Shown: positions 32,838-42,669, counted from the first letter of the stretch. The stretch: 64,000 bases of DNA from JAQUOA01 sp037443785 (GCA_037443785.1 JBBINR010000017.1:7881-71880); one strand, 5' to 3'. The notes: a model not told the origin generated them from the sequence alone. Translations and numbers: made by a program.

Positions 32838-35066
32838 TTATAATTTAATGGTTTTCAATCTCAACGAATTACTCACCACACTCACAGAACTAAATGCCAT
32901 CGCCGCTGCTGCAAAAGTTGGATTCAGCATGCCGAATGCTGCCAGTGGAATTCCGATGACATTATAAATAAACGCCCAAAAAAGATTCTGCTTGATCACT
33001 TTCAACGTCGTTTTGGATAATTGAATGGAACGAACAACCGCAAGAAGATCGTGTTTCATTAACGCAATATCAGCGGTTTCCAGTGCCACATCAGTTCCCG
33101 AACCCATGGCGATGCCAACATTCGCTTGTGCAAGCGCCGGTGCGTCATTAATACCATCGCCTACCATCGCAACGTTTTTTTTCTGTTCTTGTAATTCTTT
33201 GATATGACGGGCTTTATCTTGCGGAAGAACGTTTGCAATAACCTTTTCCATTCCGACTTCTTTGGCGATTGCCATCGCCGTTCTTTCATTATCGCCGGTC
33301 AAGAGAACAGCATCAATTCCTTTGTTTCGCAATTTTTTTACTGCTTCTGCGGATGTTTTCCGAACTTGATCTGAAATTGCGATAATAGCGGCAAGTTTCC
33401 GATCCATTCCGACATAGACAACGGTTTTACCGTCATGTTCGAAATTCTGCGCATCTGTTTCTGCACCCGATATTTTGATCAACGATTCATTCATAAATGC
33501 CGCATTACCGATGGCAATACTTTTTCCATCAATTTTTCCGCTAATTCCAAATCCAGGATTTGCAAGAAATGATGCAACATCTTTTGCTGTGATATTTTTA
33601 ACTTTTCCAAATTCGGCAATCGCTTTTGACAAAGGATGCTCTGATTTTTGTTCCAGCGAAGTCGAAAACTGAATCACCTCGTGTTCATCAAATTGATTGT
33701 ATGTTTTTATATCAACAACCGACGGCTTTCCTTCCGTGATCGTCCCAGTCTTATCGAACACAACAACATTTATTTCTCCAGCGCGTTCAAGGCTTTCAGC
33801 ATTTTTAATCAATACTCCAATTGACGCACCTTTCCCTGTGCCGACAATAATTGCTGTCGGCGTCGCCAATCCAAGCGCACAAGGACACGCAATAATCATC
33901 ACTGCAATGGCATTGACCAATGCAATATTAAATTCAACACCAACAACAATCCACGCGATGAACGTTATCAGTGAAATCCCCATGACGACCGGAACAAAAA
34001 CACTGGCAATCTTGTCGGCAAGAGATTGAATCGGTGCCTTCGATCCTTGCGCATCTTCAATCAAACGAATGATATGAGAAAGAACCGTATCTTTACCAAC
34101 AGCTGTCGTCGAAAATTCAATGCTTCCCGTCGTATTTATTGTTCCGCCAATCACCTTGTCATTGATATTTTTATCGACCGGAATGCTTTCACCAGTCATC
34201 ATTGATTCATCAATTGAAGTATTTCCATTAACAATCACTCCATCGACAGGAATTTTTTCACCCGGACGAACAAGAACAATATCACCAACGTGGACTTCAT
34301 CGATATTGACATCAATAAATTCGCTGCCGTGTTTTACCTTTGCGATCTTTGGTTGAATCGCCATTAATTCTTTCATGGCATCGGATGCTTTTTGCTTTGC
34401 GCGAGATTCAAGAGTCTTTCCTAACAAAATGAGTGCAATTATTGTTGCAGTCGTATCGAAATATACATGCGGCATCATTCCATCAATTGAAAGTAAATCG
34501 GGAAATAAAACGGCGATTGAGCTGTACACGTACGCCGCGCCTGTGCCGACTGCGACAAGCGTATTCATGTCCGCATCAAAATGTTTGGCAAGTTTCCACG
34601 CGATGGAATAAAAACGTTTACCTGATGTGACGAGTACAATTGACGTAGTAATGAACAACAGCTTGTTAATTGATTCCATATCAAGAGGAACAATGTCCAT
34701 GAACCAATTCGTCATGCTCACCATACTCACAAACATAATTGGAACAGCAAACACTGCACTCATGATAAAATCTTTTTTAATCTTTTGATAATTATCTGCG
34801 GCATGATCGTGCGATTGCGGTGAAGACTTATTTTCATCTTTCTGTTCGACGATCAGTTTGTAGCCGGATTCTTCAACAGCACTTGCAAGCTTTCGCACGT
34901 CAACTTTTGATGCGTCAATTTTTATCGTCGCCTTTTCCGTCGCAAGATTAACAACGGCAGAATCAACACCATCAACGGACTTCAATACTTTTTCCACTCT
35001 CGCGACACAGCTTGCACACGTCATTCCTTCTACAGGAAGTGTGAGTGTTTGAATTTGCGTACTCAT
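32838..35066 (-). CDS. copA: Copper-exporting P1B-type ATPase
   Basis: The 742-residue protein has one N-terminal heavy-metal-associated domain (GMTCASCVARVEKVL, about 14-28) and eight predicted membrane helices. It has the actuator motif DESMMTGESIPVDK, the transmembrane metal site IACPCALGLATPTA, the phosphorylation site VVFDKTGTITEG, the HP motif EHPLSKAIAEFG and the hinge MVGDGINDAPALAQANVG. The CPC motif with a Met- and Ser-containing last helix (AAMAFSSVSVVSNSL) indicates Cu(I) export. It follows the copZ-like gene by 6 bases and ends before a strong terminator. Confidence 0.94.
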   Translation of the reverse strand: MSTQIQTLTLPVEGMTCASCVARVEKVLKSVDGVDSAVVNLATEKATIKIDASKVDVRKLASAVEESGYKLIVEQKDENKSSPQSHDHAADNYQKIKKDFIMSAVFAVPIMFVSMVSMTNWFMDIVPLDMESINKLLFITTSIVLVTSGKRFYSIAWKLAKHFDADMNTLVAVGTGAAYVYSSIAVLFPDLLSIDGMMPHVYFDTTATIIALILLGKTLESRAKQKASDAMKELMAIQPKIAKVKHGSEFIDVNIDEVHVGDIVLVRPGEKIPVDGVIVNGNTSIDESMMTGESIPVDKNINDKVIGGTINTTGSIEFSTTAVGKDTVLSHIIRLIEDAQGSKAPIQSLADKIASVFVPVVMGISLITFIAWIVVGVEFNIALVNAIAVMIIACPCALGLATPTAIIVGTGKGASIGVLIKNAESLERAGEINVVVFDKTGTITEGKPSVVDIKTYNQFDEHEVIQFSTSLEQKSEHPLSKAIAEFGKVKNITAKDVASFLANPGFGISGKIDGKSIAIGNAAFMNESLIKISGAETDAQNFEHDGKTVVYVGMDRKLAAIIAISDQVRKTSAEAVKKLRNKGIDAVLLTGDNERTAMAIAKEVGMEKVIANVLPQDKARHIKELQEQKKNVAMVGDGINDAPALAQANVGIAMGSGTDVALETADIALMKHDLLAVVRSIQLSKTTLKVIKQNLFWAFIYNVIGIPLAAFGMLNPTFAAAAMAFSSVSVVSNSLRLKTIKL

Positions 35067-35072
35067 ATATTT

Positions 35073-35282
35073 TTATTGAATTGACACAACAGTATATCCT
35101 GCTTCTTTCACAGCAGACTGAATTGCTTCAGAAGAAACTTTCGACTCGTCAACCGTAACACGAGCTTTTCCTATCTCGACATTTTCAACGGATAAAAACG
35201 GAACTTTGGACAATTCTTTTTTTACTGCCATTGCGCAGTGACCGCAAGTCATTCCGGCAATTGCTATTTGCATTGTTTTCAT
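35073..35282 (-). CDS. copZ: CopZ-like heavy-metal-binding chaperone
   Basis: The 69-residue single HMA domain (ferredoxin-like fold) has IAGMTCGHCAMAVKKEL with the CxxC metal site and KEAGYTVVSIQ at the end. It should deliver Cu(I) to CopA, encoded immediately downstream. An AGGAG ribosome site precedes the ATG, and a perfect palindrome lies 36 bases upstream. Confidence 0.9.
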   Translation of the reverse strand: MKTMQIAIAGMTCGHCAMAVKKELSKVPFLSVENVEIGKARVTVDESKVSSEAIQSAVKEAGYTVVSIQ

Positions 35283-35310
35283 GATGCAACTCCTATATTA
35301 TTTCATCCAT

Positions 35311-35335
35311 AAAAAAACCACAGTATATACTGTGG
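35311..35335 (-). terminator. Perfect palindrome plus T-run between the HMA-AraC and copZ genes
   Basis: CCACAGTATATACTGTGG (35318-35335) is a perfect 18-base palindrome followed on the minus strand by seven Ts. It fits an intrinsic terminator of the regulator gene, but the symmetry and position 36 bases upstream of copZ also fit an operator for the copZ-copA pair. Both roles are possible. Confidence 0.6.
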
Positions 35336-35395
35336 TAAATTACGCATCTCGGGATATTTGATCGTTATATTTTAATGAAAAAATGTTGTAAAGTA

Positions 35396-35965
35396 TTACT
35401 TCACCTTATCAATCGCTTTCCGTTTTTCATTTTTAATTTTTCGAAAATCTGACGGAGAGAACCCGGTAACATGTTTAAACTGGTTGGATAAGTGTTGAAC
35501 GCTGCTGTACCCTAATCGAAAAGCAATTTCGCTCAGCGTCAATTCTCCATACACGAGCAATTCCTTCGTTTTTTCTATTTTTTGAGCGATTAAAAACTTT
35601 TCAATTGTCGTGTTTTCGACCGATGAAAATAACCTGCTTAGACTATGATAATCCTGTCCAACGTGGCTTTCAATGTAGGATGAAACATTCTCCCTTAATG
35701 TTTCAAGTTCATTAGAATGATGTACGAGCTTGATAATCACGCTTTTAATCTTCTCAACGATTTTTGCTCTCTTATCTTCGATGAGTTCAAAACCATTTTC
35801 TTCAAGAGTAGCTCGTATTTTTTCGAGGTCAGGTTTGGGTTTTTCTCCAAGCGCAACTTCACCGAGCTTCACATCGTGAACATCGAAACCTGACTTCTGA
35901 AGTTCTTCACGCACAACACGAATGCATCGGTCGCACACCATGTTTTTTACGTACACCGTTTTCAT
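35396..35965 (-). CDS. Metal-responsive AraC-family regulator with N-terminal HMA-like domain
   Basis: The 189-residue protein joins an HMA-like domain (residues 1-65; VKNMVCDRCIRVVREELQK with a CxxC pair) to an AraC-type DNA-binding domain (about 90-180). The second helix-turn-helix is clear (LTLSEIAFRLGYSSVQHLSN and FKHVTGFSPSDFRK); the first is degenerate. This predicts direct sensing of Cu(I) or another soft metal by the same fold used in CopZ and CopA, encoded downstream. Similar HMA-AraC proteins occur beside copper genes in Bacteroidota. The gene has a consensus promoter. Confidence 0.85.
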   Translation of the reverse strand: MKTVYVKNMVCDRCIRVVREELQKSGFDVHDVKLGEVALGEKPKPDLEKIRATLEENGFELIEDKRAKIVEKIKSVIIKLVHHSNELETLRENVSSYIESHVGQDYHSLSRLFSSVENTTIEKFLIAQKIEKTKELLVYGELTLSEIAFRLGYSSVQHLSNQFKHVTGFSPSDFRKIKNEKRKAIDKVK

Positions 35966-35987
35966 TGTTGAAGCCTCATTGTTGTTT

Positions 35988-36018
35988 CAAATATAGATAT
36001 TAAAAAACTCGTTATCAA
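35988..36018 (-). promoter_or_regulatory. Consensus Bacteroidota-type promoter of the HMA-AraC regulator
   Basis: The minus strand reads TTG (36016-36018), exactly 20 bases, then TATATTTG (35988-35995), a full match to TTG-N20-TAnnTTTG, 22 bases upstream of the start codon. Confidence 0.7.
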
Positions 36019-36079
36019 AAACCACTGCCTTGAAACTCGCCCAAAGTTTGTGTATGATAATAAAAAACAGGAAAAAGAT

Positions 36080-36934
36080 ATGAGAAAGAATTATTTAAAA
36101 TTTTTCATACTCTATATTGCGCTCTCAGTTGCTGCGGTTTCGCAGGTCACAGTTGTTGAAGACAGTTTATACGCTCAATCCATTAAGTCAATGTCGAAAA
36201 TTTATGTGGTACTGCCAACCGGCTATTCAAAAAGTCATGAACGATACACAACGGTTTATTTACTTCACGGGTGGGGTGGAGATTATACAAATTGGGTGAA
36301 GATGAGTGATTTAGTTCGATATCTTCGCGACTATCATTATATCGCTGTTTGTCCGGATGCAAAAAACAGCTGGTATACAAATTCTTACGCTTTGAAAAAT
36401 GCCGATTATGAAGATCTTATCATCAAGGACGTTATTCCTTTTGTCGATAAAAAATATCGAACTAAGCCTTCAAAGTTCAATCGCGCAATCGCCGGACTTT
36501 CAATGGGCGGTTACGGTGCAGCAAAAATGGGATTAAAATATTCATCAATGTTCTTTTTTGCAGGATGTCTGAGTCCAGCAATTCAATTCCCGTACGGAGT
36601 GGAAGATTCGGGAATTGTTGCGCGCCGCACAAAAGAATCAACTGAAAGCGTAAAGAATGCATTCGGGTTTCCCCGAAATGAAAAATGGCCGGAGAATGAT
36701 GTCTTTACTTTAACGGAAAAAGCAAATGTGAAATCACTCCCCTATTTTTATCTTTCCGTTGGCTCCCAGGATGGCATTCCTGAAATTATCGATCGGACAC
36801 ATTCATTCGCTGCAGCACTGCGTAAAAAAGGAGCTTCTTTCGAAATGCATGAAGTTCCCGGAGAACATTATTGGAAATTGTGGGATAAAGAAATTCAAAC
36901 TGTGTTAAAAAGAATAAGTGAAAAGAGTAATTAA
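36080..36934 (+). CDS. Secreted alpha/beta-hydrolase esterase (esterase D / PF00756 family)
   Basis: The start is placed at ATG 36080 (MRKNYLKFFILYIALSVAAV), with AGGAAAAAG upstream and a signal peptide; an ATG at 36050 would add ten charged residues. The mature protein of about 265 residues has LLHGWGGDYTNW (oxyanion), the nucleophile elbow IAGLSMGGYGAAKMG, SVGSQDGIPE (acid) and EVPGEHYWKLW (histidine). The family includes acetylxylan and feruloyl esterases and S-formylglutathione hydrolase; the signal peptide favours an extracytoplasmic polysaccharide or ester substrate. A TTG-N20-TA element at 36030-36054 may be the promoter. Confidence 0.87.
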   Translation: MRKNYLKFFILYIALSVAAVSQVTVVEDSLYAQSIKSMSKIYVVLPTGYSKSHERYTTVYLLHGWGGDYTNWVKMSDLVRYLRDYHYIAVCPDAKNSWYTNSYALKNADYEDLIIKDVIPFVDKKYRTKPSKFNRAIAGLSMGGYGAAKMGLKYSSMFFFAGCLSPAIQFPYGVEDSGIVARRTKESTESVKNAFGFPRNEKWPENDVFTLTEKANVKSLPYFYLSVGSQDGIPEIIDRTHSFAAALRKKGASFEMHEVPGEHYWKLWDKEIQTVLKRISEKSN

Positions 36935-36937
36935 TTT

Positions 36938-39727
36938 GTGAAAGCACGCTCAACCCATAATGATATTGCAAGCATCGATTCGCTTTTGCGGACAAACATC
37001 CGATTACTTGGAACCATCCTTGGCGAAGTGATTATTGAACAGGAGGGGAAAAAATTTTTCGATCTTGAAGAATTTATCCGCCATTCCACAAAAGAATATC
37101 GATCGACACACAACAGTGAAATAAAACAGAAATTGCAGCGCAAAATCTCTTCGCTTGATCCGCATTCAATGCGTAAATTAATACGGGCGTTTTCGACGTA
37201 CTTTCAGCTTGTCAATATCGCTGAACAGCACCATCGAATTCAACGACTGCGAGCGCAAAAAAAAATTGGCAAAACAAATTATCCCCAAGGGTCGCTACGA
37301 CATACGCTTCAATACGCTAAGAAGAAAAAAGTTTCGCCAAAAGAAATTGCGCATTTCCTCCAACAACTTTTTGTTTCACCGGTGTTCACCGCACATCCCA
37401 CTGAAGCGCTCCGTCGGACAACATTGGAAAAACATACGCGCATTTGGAATGCTCTCGAAGAGTTTGACAAAAAAGAAATTTTGCCTGACGAACGTATAGA
37501 GATTGAAGAAACGTTAAAAAGAAATATCACCAGCTTGTGGCAAACCGAAGAAACACGTTCGTACAACGTTACTCCAATTGACGAAGTCACTAATGGCTTG
37601 TATTATTTTAGAAATGTACTGACAGATGCGGTTCCTGCTTTTTATCAGGAACTTGAACGTGCATTAGAAGAAACATATCCATCGTTGATTAATGAGATTC
37701 CTTCCTTCATTCATTTCGGATCATGGATTGGCGGAGATCGAGATGGCAATCCTTTTGTCACCGCTGAAGTCACATGGGCAGCATTGAAGCGTCAATCGAA
37801 TACAATCATCGACCTGTATCTTAAAACGATGGATGAACTTTATGTTGAGCACAGTGAATCCGCAAAAGTGGTCGGCATCAGCAAGGAATTACAGCAATCC
37901 ATCGAATATGACTTCCAGTCTGAATCAGAAGGCATTCCACAATTTATTAGAAACAAAAATGAAGTCTATCGTTTAAAATTAGCGTTGGCATATCGAAAAC
38001 TGACTCGTTATAAGAAAAAATTAAACGATGAACTTCACACCAATGAAACAGCATACTGTTCCTCTGAAGAATTTCTTGCGGATCTCCGATTGATTCACGA
38101 TAGTTTGGTTTCAAATAAAGGAGCCGTGCTTGCAAACGGTGCTCTCCAAAAACTGATTCGAAATGTGGAGACATTCGGTTTTCATCTTGCAACGCTGGAT
38201 ATTCGTCAGCATAAAAAAATCCATACAGGCGTTGTTTCGGAAATTGCGAAACAGCTTAAGGTTGATTATCCATCCTTCTCCGATAAACAGCGAGAACAAT
38301 GGTTGACGGAGCATATACTCTCTGGGAAAATATTTTCATTCGACACTTCTCTCCTTTCAGAAACAGGAAAGGAAGTTATAGCAACTTTCGCGACGATAAA
38401 AAAAGCGCTAGATGAAATCGATGCGCGAGCAATTCAATCATACATTATCAGTATGACCGAATCACCGGCAGATGTTCTTGAAGTATTATTGTTGATGAAA
38501 CTGACCGGATTGTTCTCTCAAAAAGAAAATAGTTATGAAAGCAAATTGAACATCGTTCCTCTTTTTGAAACGATCACTGATTTACGAGCATCGGTTTCAA
38601 TTATGGAAGGATTGTATTACAACGCGGCTTATAAAGTCCACGTGCAAGCACGAAATCGTCGTCAGGAAATTATGCTCGGTTATTCCGACAGCAGCAAAGA
38701 CGGCGGAATTGTTACATCCAGCTGGGAATTATATAAAGCGCAAAGAGCGCTCGCACAATGCTCAAAGGAAAACAATATCGATTGGATGTTTTTTCACGGA
38801 CGCGGAGGAACTGTTGGACGCGGTGGCGGTCCAGAATTTCAAGCGATCATGGCATTGAATGGACAGTCGATCAACGGCAAGATGAAAATTACCGAACAAG
38901 GCGAAGTGATTTCATTAAAGTATTCGCATAAAGAAATTGCACAACGAACACTTGAGCTCACAACTTCCGCAATGCTGTTGAAATTTTTTGACAAGACGAA
39001 TCTTAGCAAAATAAAACTCGCCAATCATCCTCAATGGTTGAACAGGATGGCGGATATTTCCGAGCAATCATTCAACGATTATCGAAAAAATGTTTACAAT
39101 GATGGACGGCTTGTAAAATATTATTTTCAGGCAACGCCGTTGAAAGAAATTACGCGCATGCGCATTGGATCTCGTCCGGCAAAGCGAGTTGACACAGAAC
39201 GAATCGAAGATCTTCGCGCCATTCCATGGGTTTTCGCATGGATGCAAAGCAGACAAAATTTACCGGGCTGGCTTGGATTTGATGAAGGATTTTTCACCAA
39301 TGGAAAAAAATCCACGGCATTTCTTCAAAACATGTATACGCATTGGGAATTTTTTAAAGCAATGGTTGATAATATTCAGATGATTATGGCAAAAGCTGAT
39401 TTTGACATTGCGCAATTGTATGCGGAACTGGTCGAACCGAAATCACTTGGCTTGGAAATGTATGAACATCTTCATCAGAAATTTGAGCGAACAAAAAAAA
39501 CAATCTTTACGGTTACAAAACAACATACTATTTTGGAAAACAACCAGGTTCTTCAACGCTCGATTACATTGCGAAATCCGTATGTTGATCCGATGAGCTT
39601 GATGCAAGTGGAGCTGTTACGCAGAATGCGCAAGGAAAAAATTTCGGAAAACGAACAAAAGGAATTGGAAGAAGTGATGTTTCTCTGCATCAACGGAATT
39701 GCAGCAGGATTGAGAAATACAGGATAA
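36938..39727 (+). CDS. ppc: Phosphoenolpyruvate carboxylase
   Basis: The 929-residue protein, starting at GTG 36938 three bases after the esterase stop, has the bacterial PEPC signatures: FTAHPTEALRRTTLEKHTRI with the catalytic histidine, GSWIGGDRDGNPFVTAEVTW, LATLDIRQHKKIH, IMLGYSDSSKDGGIVTSSW, the mobile loop FFHGRGGTVGRGGGPEF, and a C-terminal NTG. It fixes bicarbonate onto PEP to give oxaloacetate, replenishing the TCA cycle. Length and motifs look intact. Confidence 0.96.
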   Translation: MKARSTHNDIASIDSLLRTNIRLLGTILGEVIIEQEGKKFFDLEEFIRHSTKEYRSTHNSEIKQKLQRKISSLDPHSMRKLIRAFSTYFQLVNIAEQHHRIQRLRAQKKIGKTNYPQGSLRHTLQYAKKKKVSPKEIAHFLQQLFVSPVFTAHPTEALRRTTLEKHTRIWNALEEFDKKEILPDERIEIEETLKRNITSLWQTEETRSYNVTPIDEVTNGLYYFRNVLTDAVPAFYQELERALEETYPSLINEIPSFIHFGSWIGGDRDGNPFVTAEVTWAALKRQSNTIIDLYLKTMDELYVEHSESAKVVGISKELQQSIEYDFQSESEGIPQFIRNKNEVYRLKLALAYRKLTRYKKKLNDELHTNETAYCSSEEFLADLRLIHDSLVSNKGAVLANGALQKLIRNVETFGFHLATLDIRQHKKIHTGVVSEIAKQLKVDYPSFSDKQREQWLTEHILSGKIFSFDTSLLSETGKEVIATFATIKKALDEIDARAIQSYIISMTESPADVLEVLLLMKLTGLFSQKENSYESKLNIVPLFETITDLRASVSIMEGLYYNAAYKVHVQARNRRQEIMLGYSDSSKDGGIVTSSWELYKAQRALAQCSKENNIDWMFFHGRGGTVGRGGGPEFQAIMALNGQSINGKMKITEQGEVISLKYSHKEIAQRTLELTTSAMLLKFFDKTNLSKIKLANHPQWLNRMADISEQSFNDYRKNVYNDGRLVKYYFQATPLKEITRMRIGSRPAKRVDTERIEDLRAIPWVFAWMQSRQNLPGWLGFDEGFFTNGKKSTAFLQNMYTHWEFFKAMVDNIQMIMAKADFDIAQLYAELVEPKSLGLEMYEHLHQKFERTKKTIFTVTKQHTILENNQVLQRSITLRNPYVDPMSLMQVELLRRMRKEKISENEQKELEEVMFLCINGIAAGLRNTG

Positions 39728-39752
39728 TTGTATGTTGAAAATTTTCAAAATT

Positions 39753-40481
39753 TCAGCTGCGCATAATTTTTTTGACGAGCTTCTGCATTAACTCACTTGC
39801 GCTTCCTTTCATTACTTCAAATCCATCGAGCATTTCGTACGCAGGATTCGGATCAATAAAATATTTTTCTTTTGTCTTGCGGAACATTGGAAGCAACCCT
39901 GCGGCAGGATACACTTGAGCAGAAGTTCCTACACCAATAAAAATATCTGCAGTGCGAATAAGATCACTCAATTCATTTTCCCGCATATCAACCGGCTCGC
40001 CAAACCACACAATATCCGGACGCAATTGACCGCCGCATTTTGGACATTGATCTCCAATCTGAATCGGTTTTGATATCTGAGATCGATAATCGCATTCAAA
40101 CTCTTCATCCGTTGAAAATGCTAATGAATAATGATGCTCACATTTTTGGAAATCAATTCTTCCATGAAAATGCCATACGTCGGTGCATCCAGCGCGTTCC
40201 AGAAGCGTATCAATGTTTTGTGTAATGTTAATGACGTGATGATGTTGTGAAAGCTGTGCAGTTGCGCGATGGGCGGGGTTCGGTTCACATTCAAGCTGCT
40301 TTAAAAAGCGTGCTGCATAAAAATCGAGAACGAGTTTTTTATTTCTGTACCATCCTTCGGGAGATGCAACATCTTCGATTAGATGCTGCTCCCATAATCC
40401 GCCGCTGTCTCTGAACGTCGGAATTCCGCTTTCTGCAGAAAGGCCGGCACCGCTGAAAATAACAATCGTTTTTTGGGGCAT
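39753..40481 (-). CDS. cobB: NAD-dependent sirtuin deacylase (CobB-like)
   Basis: The 242-residue SIR2 protein has IFSGAGLSAESGIPTFRDSG, ITQNIDTLLERAG, the catalytic histidine in HFHGRIDFQ, and GVGTSAQVYPAAGL. The Tyr-x-x-Arg motif (FYAARFLKQL) that binds negatively charged acyl groups in SIRT5/CobB is present, so desuccinylation or demalonylation is likely. The zinc site is partly degenerate: the second CPKC pair is intact, but the first pair is replaced by KCEHHY, as in E. coli CobB, where it is also incomplete. It is convergent with ppc. Confidence 0.92.
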   Translation of the reverse strand: MPQKTIVIFSGAGLSAESGIPTFRDSGGLWEQHLIEDVASPEGWYRNKKLVLDFYAARFLKQLECEPNPAHRATAQLSQHHHVINITQNIDTLLERAGCTDVWHFHGRIDFQKCEHHYSLAFSTDEEFECDYRSQISKPIQIGDQCPKCGGQLRPDIVWFGEPVDMRENELSDLIRTADIFIGVGTSAQVYPAAGLLPMFRKTKEKYFIDPNPAYEMLDGFEVMKGSASELMQKLVKKIMRS

Positions 40482-40513
40482 AGCTCGGCATTCAAAAATA
40501 TTTTACCTAAAAC

Positions 40514-40543
40514 AAAAAAGGCAGATGAAATTCTGCCTTTTTT
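40514..40543. terminator. Bidirectional intrinsic terminator
   Basis: AAAAAAGGCAG (40514-40524) and CTGCCTTTTTT (40533-40543) form an A/T-flanked stem with an 8-base loop. On the minus strand it ends the NHL-PorV-TonB receptor cluster, whose last stop is at 40601. Confidence 0.85.
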
Positions 40544-40600
40544 CCGACCATCCTGTCAAAGGAATATTATTGCAATAAATCTCCATTCAGCGAATAATTT

Positions 40601-41692
40601 CTAAAAATCAGTTGAGAGTTTATACCGAACGATCCGGTTATTACCTGTATCAGTTATATAAAGGACATGGTCAAAATAGGCAACGCCATGAGGCTGATTG
40701 AACTTGTTATGACCGGTCCCCGTCCCGCCAAAAGAATATTTTTCCTCTCCTTTGGTTGTGAATCGAAACAGGCTATCCTTTCCTGCGTCGACGACATACA
40801 AATTTCCGGACGGATCAAGTGCCACTCCTTCGGGATTTGAAAAATGACCGAGCCGAAAAATATCAAGTTCGGGATTATCTTTAGGGTCAAATTTTGATTC
40901 CCATGTCGTCGTTTGTCCCGCCGTAATAAGTTTTATCCATTGAACTTTATACTGTGCTTTCTCTCCAGTCTGACAAACAACAAACTCTACAGATTTTCCC
41001 GTAGGCATTGTTGCAATACCGGTAAGATTGTGAAGCGATTTAATTCCTGTTCCTTCAGGAGTAAGTTCCGGTATTGTTGTCAGAAATTTATCATTCGCAG
41101 AAAATTGCATGACGGCAATATCATTATCAAGAATCTTTTGATTATTCGGGCCAACTCGTGTTACGTAGTACTGATTGTTAGAAAGAGTGGCAACGGCAGT
41201 AAAACGTCTCAATGTATCACTCGGTTCGTAATAGACACGTTGAATATCGGCCGTTCCAATGTTGTGCCCAACTGAAAACAGGTCTATTTTGTATACCGCT
41301 CCATACGTTGTGGGCGTTGAATGACCGGAAAGTGTCGTGTCGAATTCTGCACACACAATGAGGCGTAAACGCTTGTCTTGAGCCAGGCCAATTGGATGCT
41401 TAATATATTTTGAATAACCAATCACATGCCCGCCGAGATCCAGCAATACAATACGATTATTATCGGTATCAGCTACATAGACCAACGGCTCATTCCCGAT
41501 AATGATTGCCTGGGGTCGATTAAATCCACCCCATTCCGGATTTTGATAGACATACACTGTATCGCCAATTTTTCCCTGCGCACTATCGGAAAGCGAAGTC
41601 GACAATAATGAATTCAAAGGATATTTTTCTTCCTTGCAGGATAAGACAAAAAACAAAAGACCAATCATTATACTAAAAACAATATTTTTCAT
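40601..41692 (-). CDS. NHL-repeat lipoprotein
   Basis: The 363-residue protein has a lipoprotein signal (MIGLLFFVLSCKEEK, lipobox LSC) and NHL-type propeller blades: VYVADTDNNRIVLLDLGGHV, KHPIGLAQDKRLRLIVCAEF, EGVALDPSGNLYVVDAGKDS, and FNQPHGVAYFDHVLYITDTG with NNRIVRYKL. It is probably anchored to the outer membrane, where propellers commonly mediate protein or glycan binding. It overlaps the PorV-like gene by ATGA and closes the envelope cluster. Confidence 0.87.
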   Translation of the reverse strand: MKNIVFSIMIGLLFFVLSCKEEKYPLNSLLSTSLSDSAQGKIGDTVYVYQNPEWGGFNRPQAIIIGNEPLVYVADTDNNRIVLLDLGGHVIGYSKYIKHPIGLAQDKRLRLIVCAEFDTTLSGHSTPTTYGAVYKIDLFSVGHNIGTADIQRVYYEPSDTLRRFTAVATLSNNQYYVTRVGPNNQKILDNDIAVMQFSANDKFLTTIPELTPEGTGIKSLHNLTGIATMPTGKSVEFVVCQTGEKAQYKVQWIKLITAGQTTTWESKFDPKDNPELDIFRLGHFSNPEGVALDPSGNLYVVDAGKDSLFRFTTKGEEKYSFGGTGTGHNKFNQPHGVAYFDHVLYITDTGNNRIVRYKLSTDF

Positions 41693-42669
41693 AATTTTAT
41701 AAGCAAAGAAATTCGTTGAACATTCCCCAATCGTTCAAATGCCGAAAATCCATAATCAACAGACATGTTCACGATATTCAACGGCACAGCGACACCGGCT
41801 CCAAACGAAAATGTCTGTTCGTCCACATTGATCTTATATCCTCCACGCAGAGAAAGTGTTTTCATCCATGTATATTCAAGCCCCAGTGAAAGATTTTCTG
41901 AATTGTCATTCGGATGATTCAGTTGGATGGATGTTGTCATCACGTCTGACTCTGTGTTAATCGGTTCAAATGCAAAACCAAATTTAAAAATGGTTGGCGG
42001 AGTATATTCTTCAAATTCCGAAATTTTTTGTCCACTATATAAGGTTACGGTGCCGCTTGGCTTAATTTGGTTTCCAAAATTTGTCACAACAGCAGAAAAT
42101 CGGGAAGTTCCCAATCCTGTCCAATAGTATGTCCCCACATCAACGGTGATACCCCGCATTTTCAAAACGTCCATTGTCTCTTCGATATATCGAACTGTAG
42201 CACCAAAACTAAATTGGTTGGTTAGCATTTTGCCGTAAGAAAGACCAACTGCTAAATCACCAAATTTGAAATATTGGCCGTTTCCAAACGGCTGCACTTC
42301 TGTTGTTACCGGCATATCATCCATATGAAGAGCAACGACCGACACCCCGATTGCATCTTGAGAAGTAAGGTGATAGACAGTTCCCAGAAATTGATGCCTA
42401 ATATCGACAAGCCATTCTGTGTGAGATATCATTACCTGGTCTTCACTAAATTGCGTCATACCGGCAGGATTCCAGAAAAGAGCCGAGGCATCGTTGGCAA
42501 CTGCGACAAATGTCTCACCCATTGCCGTTGCTCGAGCGCCTACACCTATCTTAAGAAATTGTGCAGTCGCCGTACCTACACGTTGTGCACCAAGCACCGG
42601 TATAAGCTGGGAATATGAATTCCCTCCACAACTCAATAACAAAAAAACCAATAAAAATATTTTTTTCAT
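41689..42669 (-). CDS. PorV/PorQ-family outer membrane protein
   Basis: The 326-residue protein has a signal peptide (MKKIFLLVFLLLSCGGNSYS) and the family hallmark FLKIGVGARATAMGETFVAV followed by ASALFWNPAGMTQ. Alternating beta strands lead to a C-terminal LLIKL, as in FadL-like 14-strand barrels. PorV shuttles T9SS cargo to the attachment complex at the surface in Porphyromonas. Several paralogues occur per genome in Ignavibacteria-like bacteria, so this copy may serve a specific cargo or client encoded nearby. It overlaps the lipoprotein gene and follows the TonB-dependent receptor by 10 bases. Confidence 0.85.
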   Translation of the reverse strand: MKKIFLLVFLLLSCGGNSYSQLIPVLGAQRVGTATAQFLKIGVGARATAMGETFVAVANDASALFWNPAGMTQFSEDQVMISHTEWLVDIRHQFLGTVYHLTSQDAIGVSVVALHMDDMPVTTEVQPFGNGQYFKFGDLAVGLSYGKMLTNQFSFGATVRYIEETMDVLKMRGITVDVGTYYWTGLGTSRFSAVVTNFGNQIKPSGTVTLYSGQKISEFEEYTPPTIFKFGFAFEPINTESDVMTTSIQLNHPNDNSENLSLGLEYTWMKTLSLRGGYKINVDEQTFSFGAGVAVPLNIVNMSVDYGFSAFERLGNVQRISLLIKL

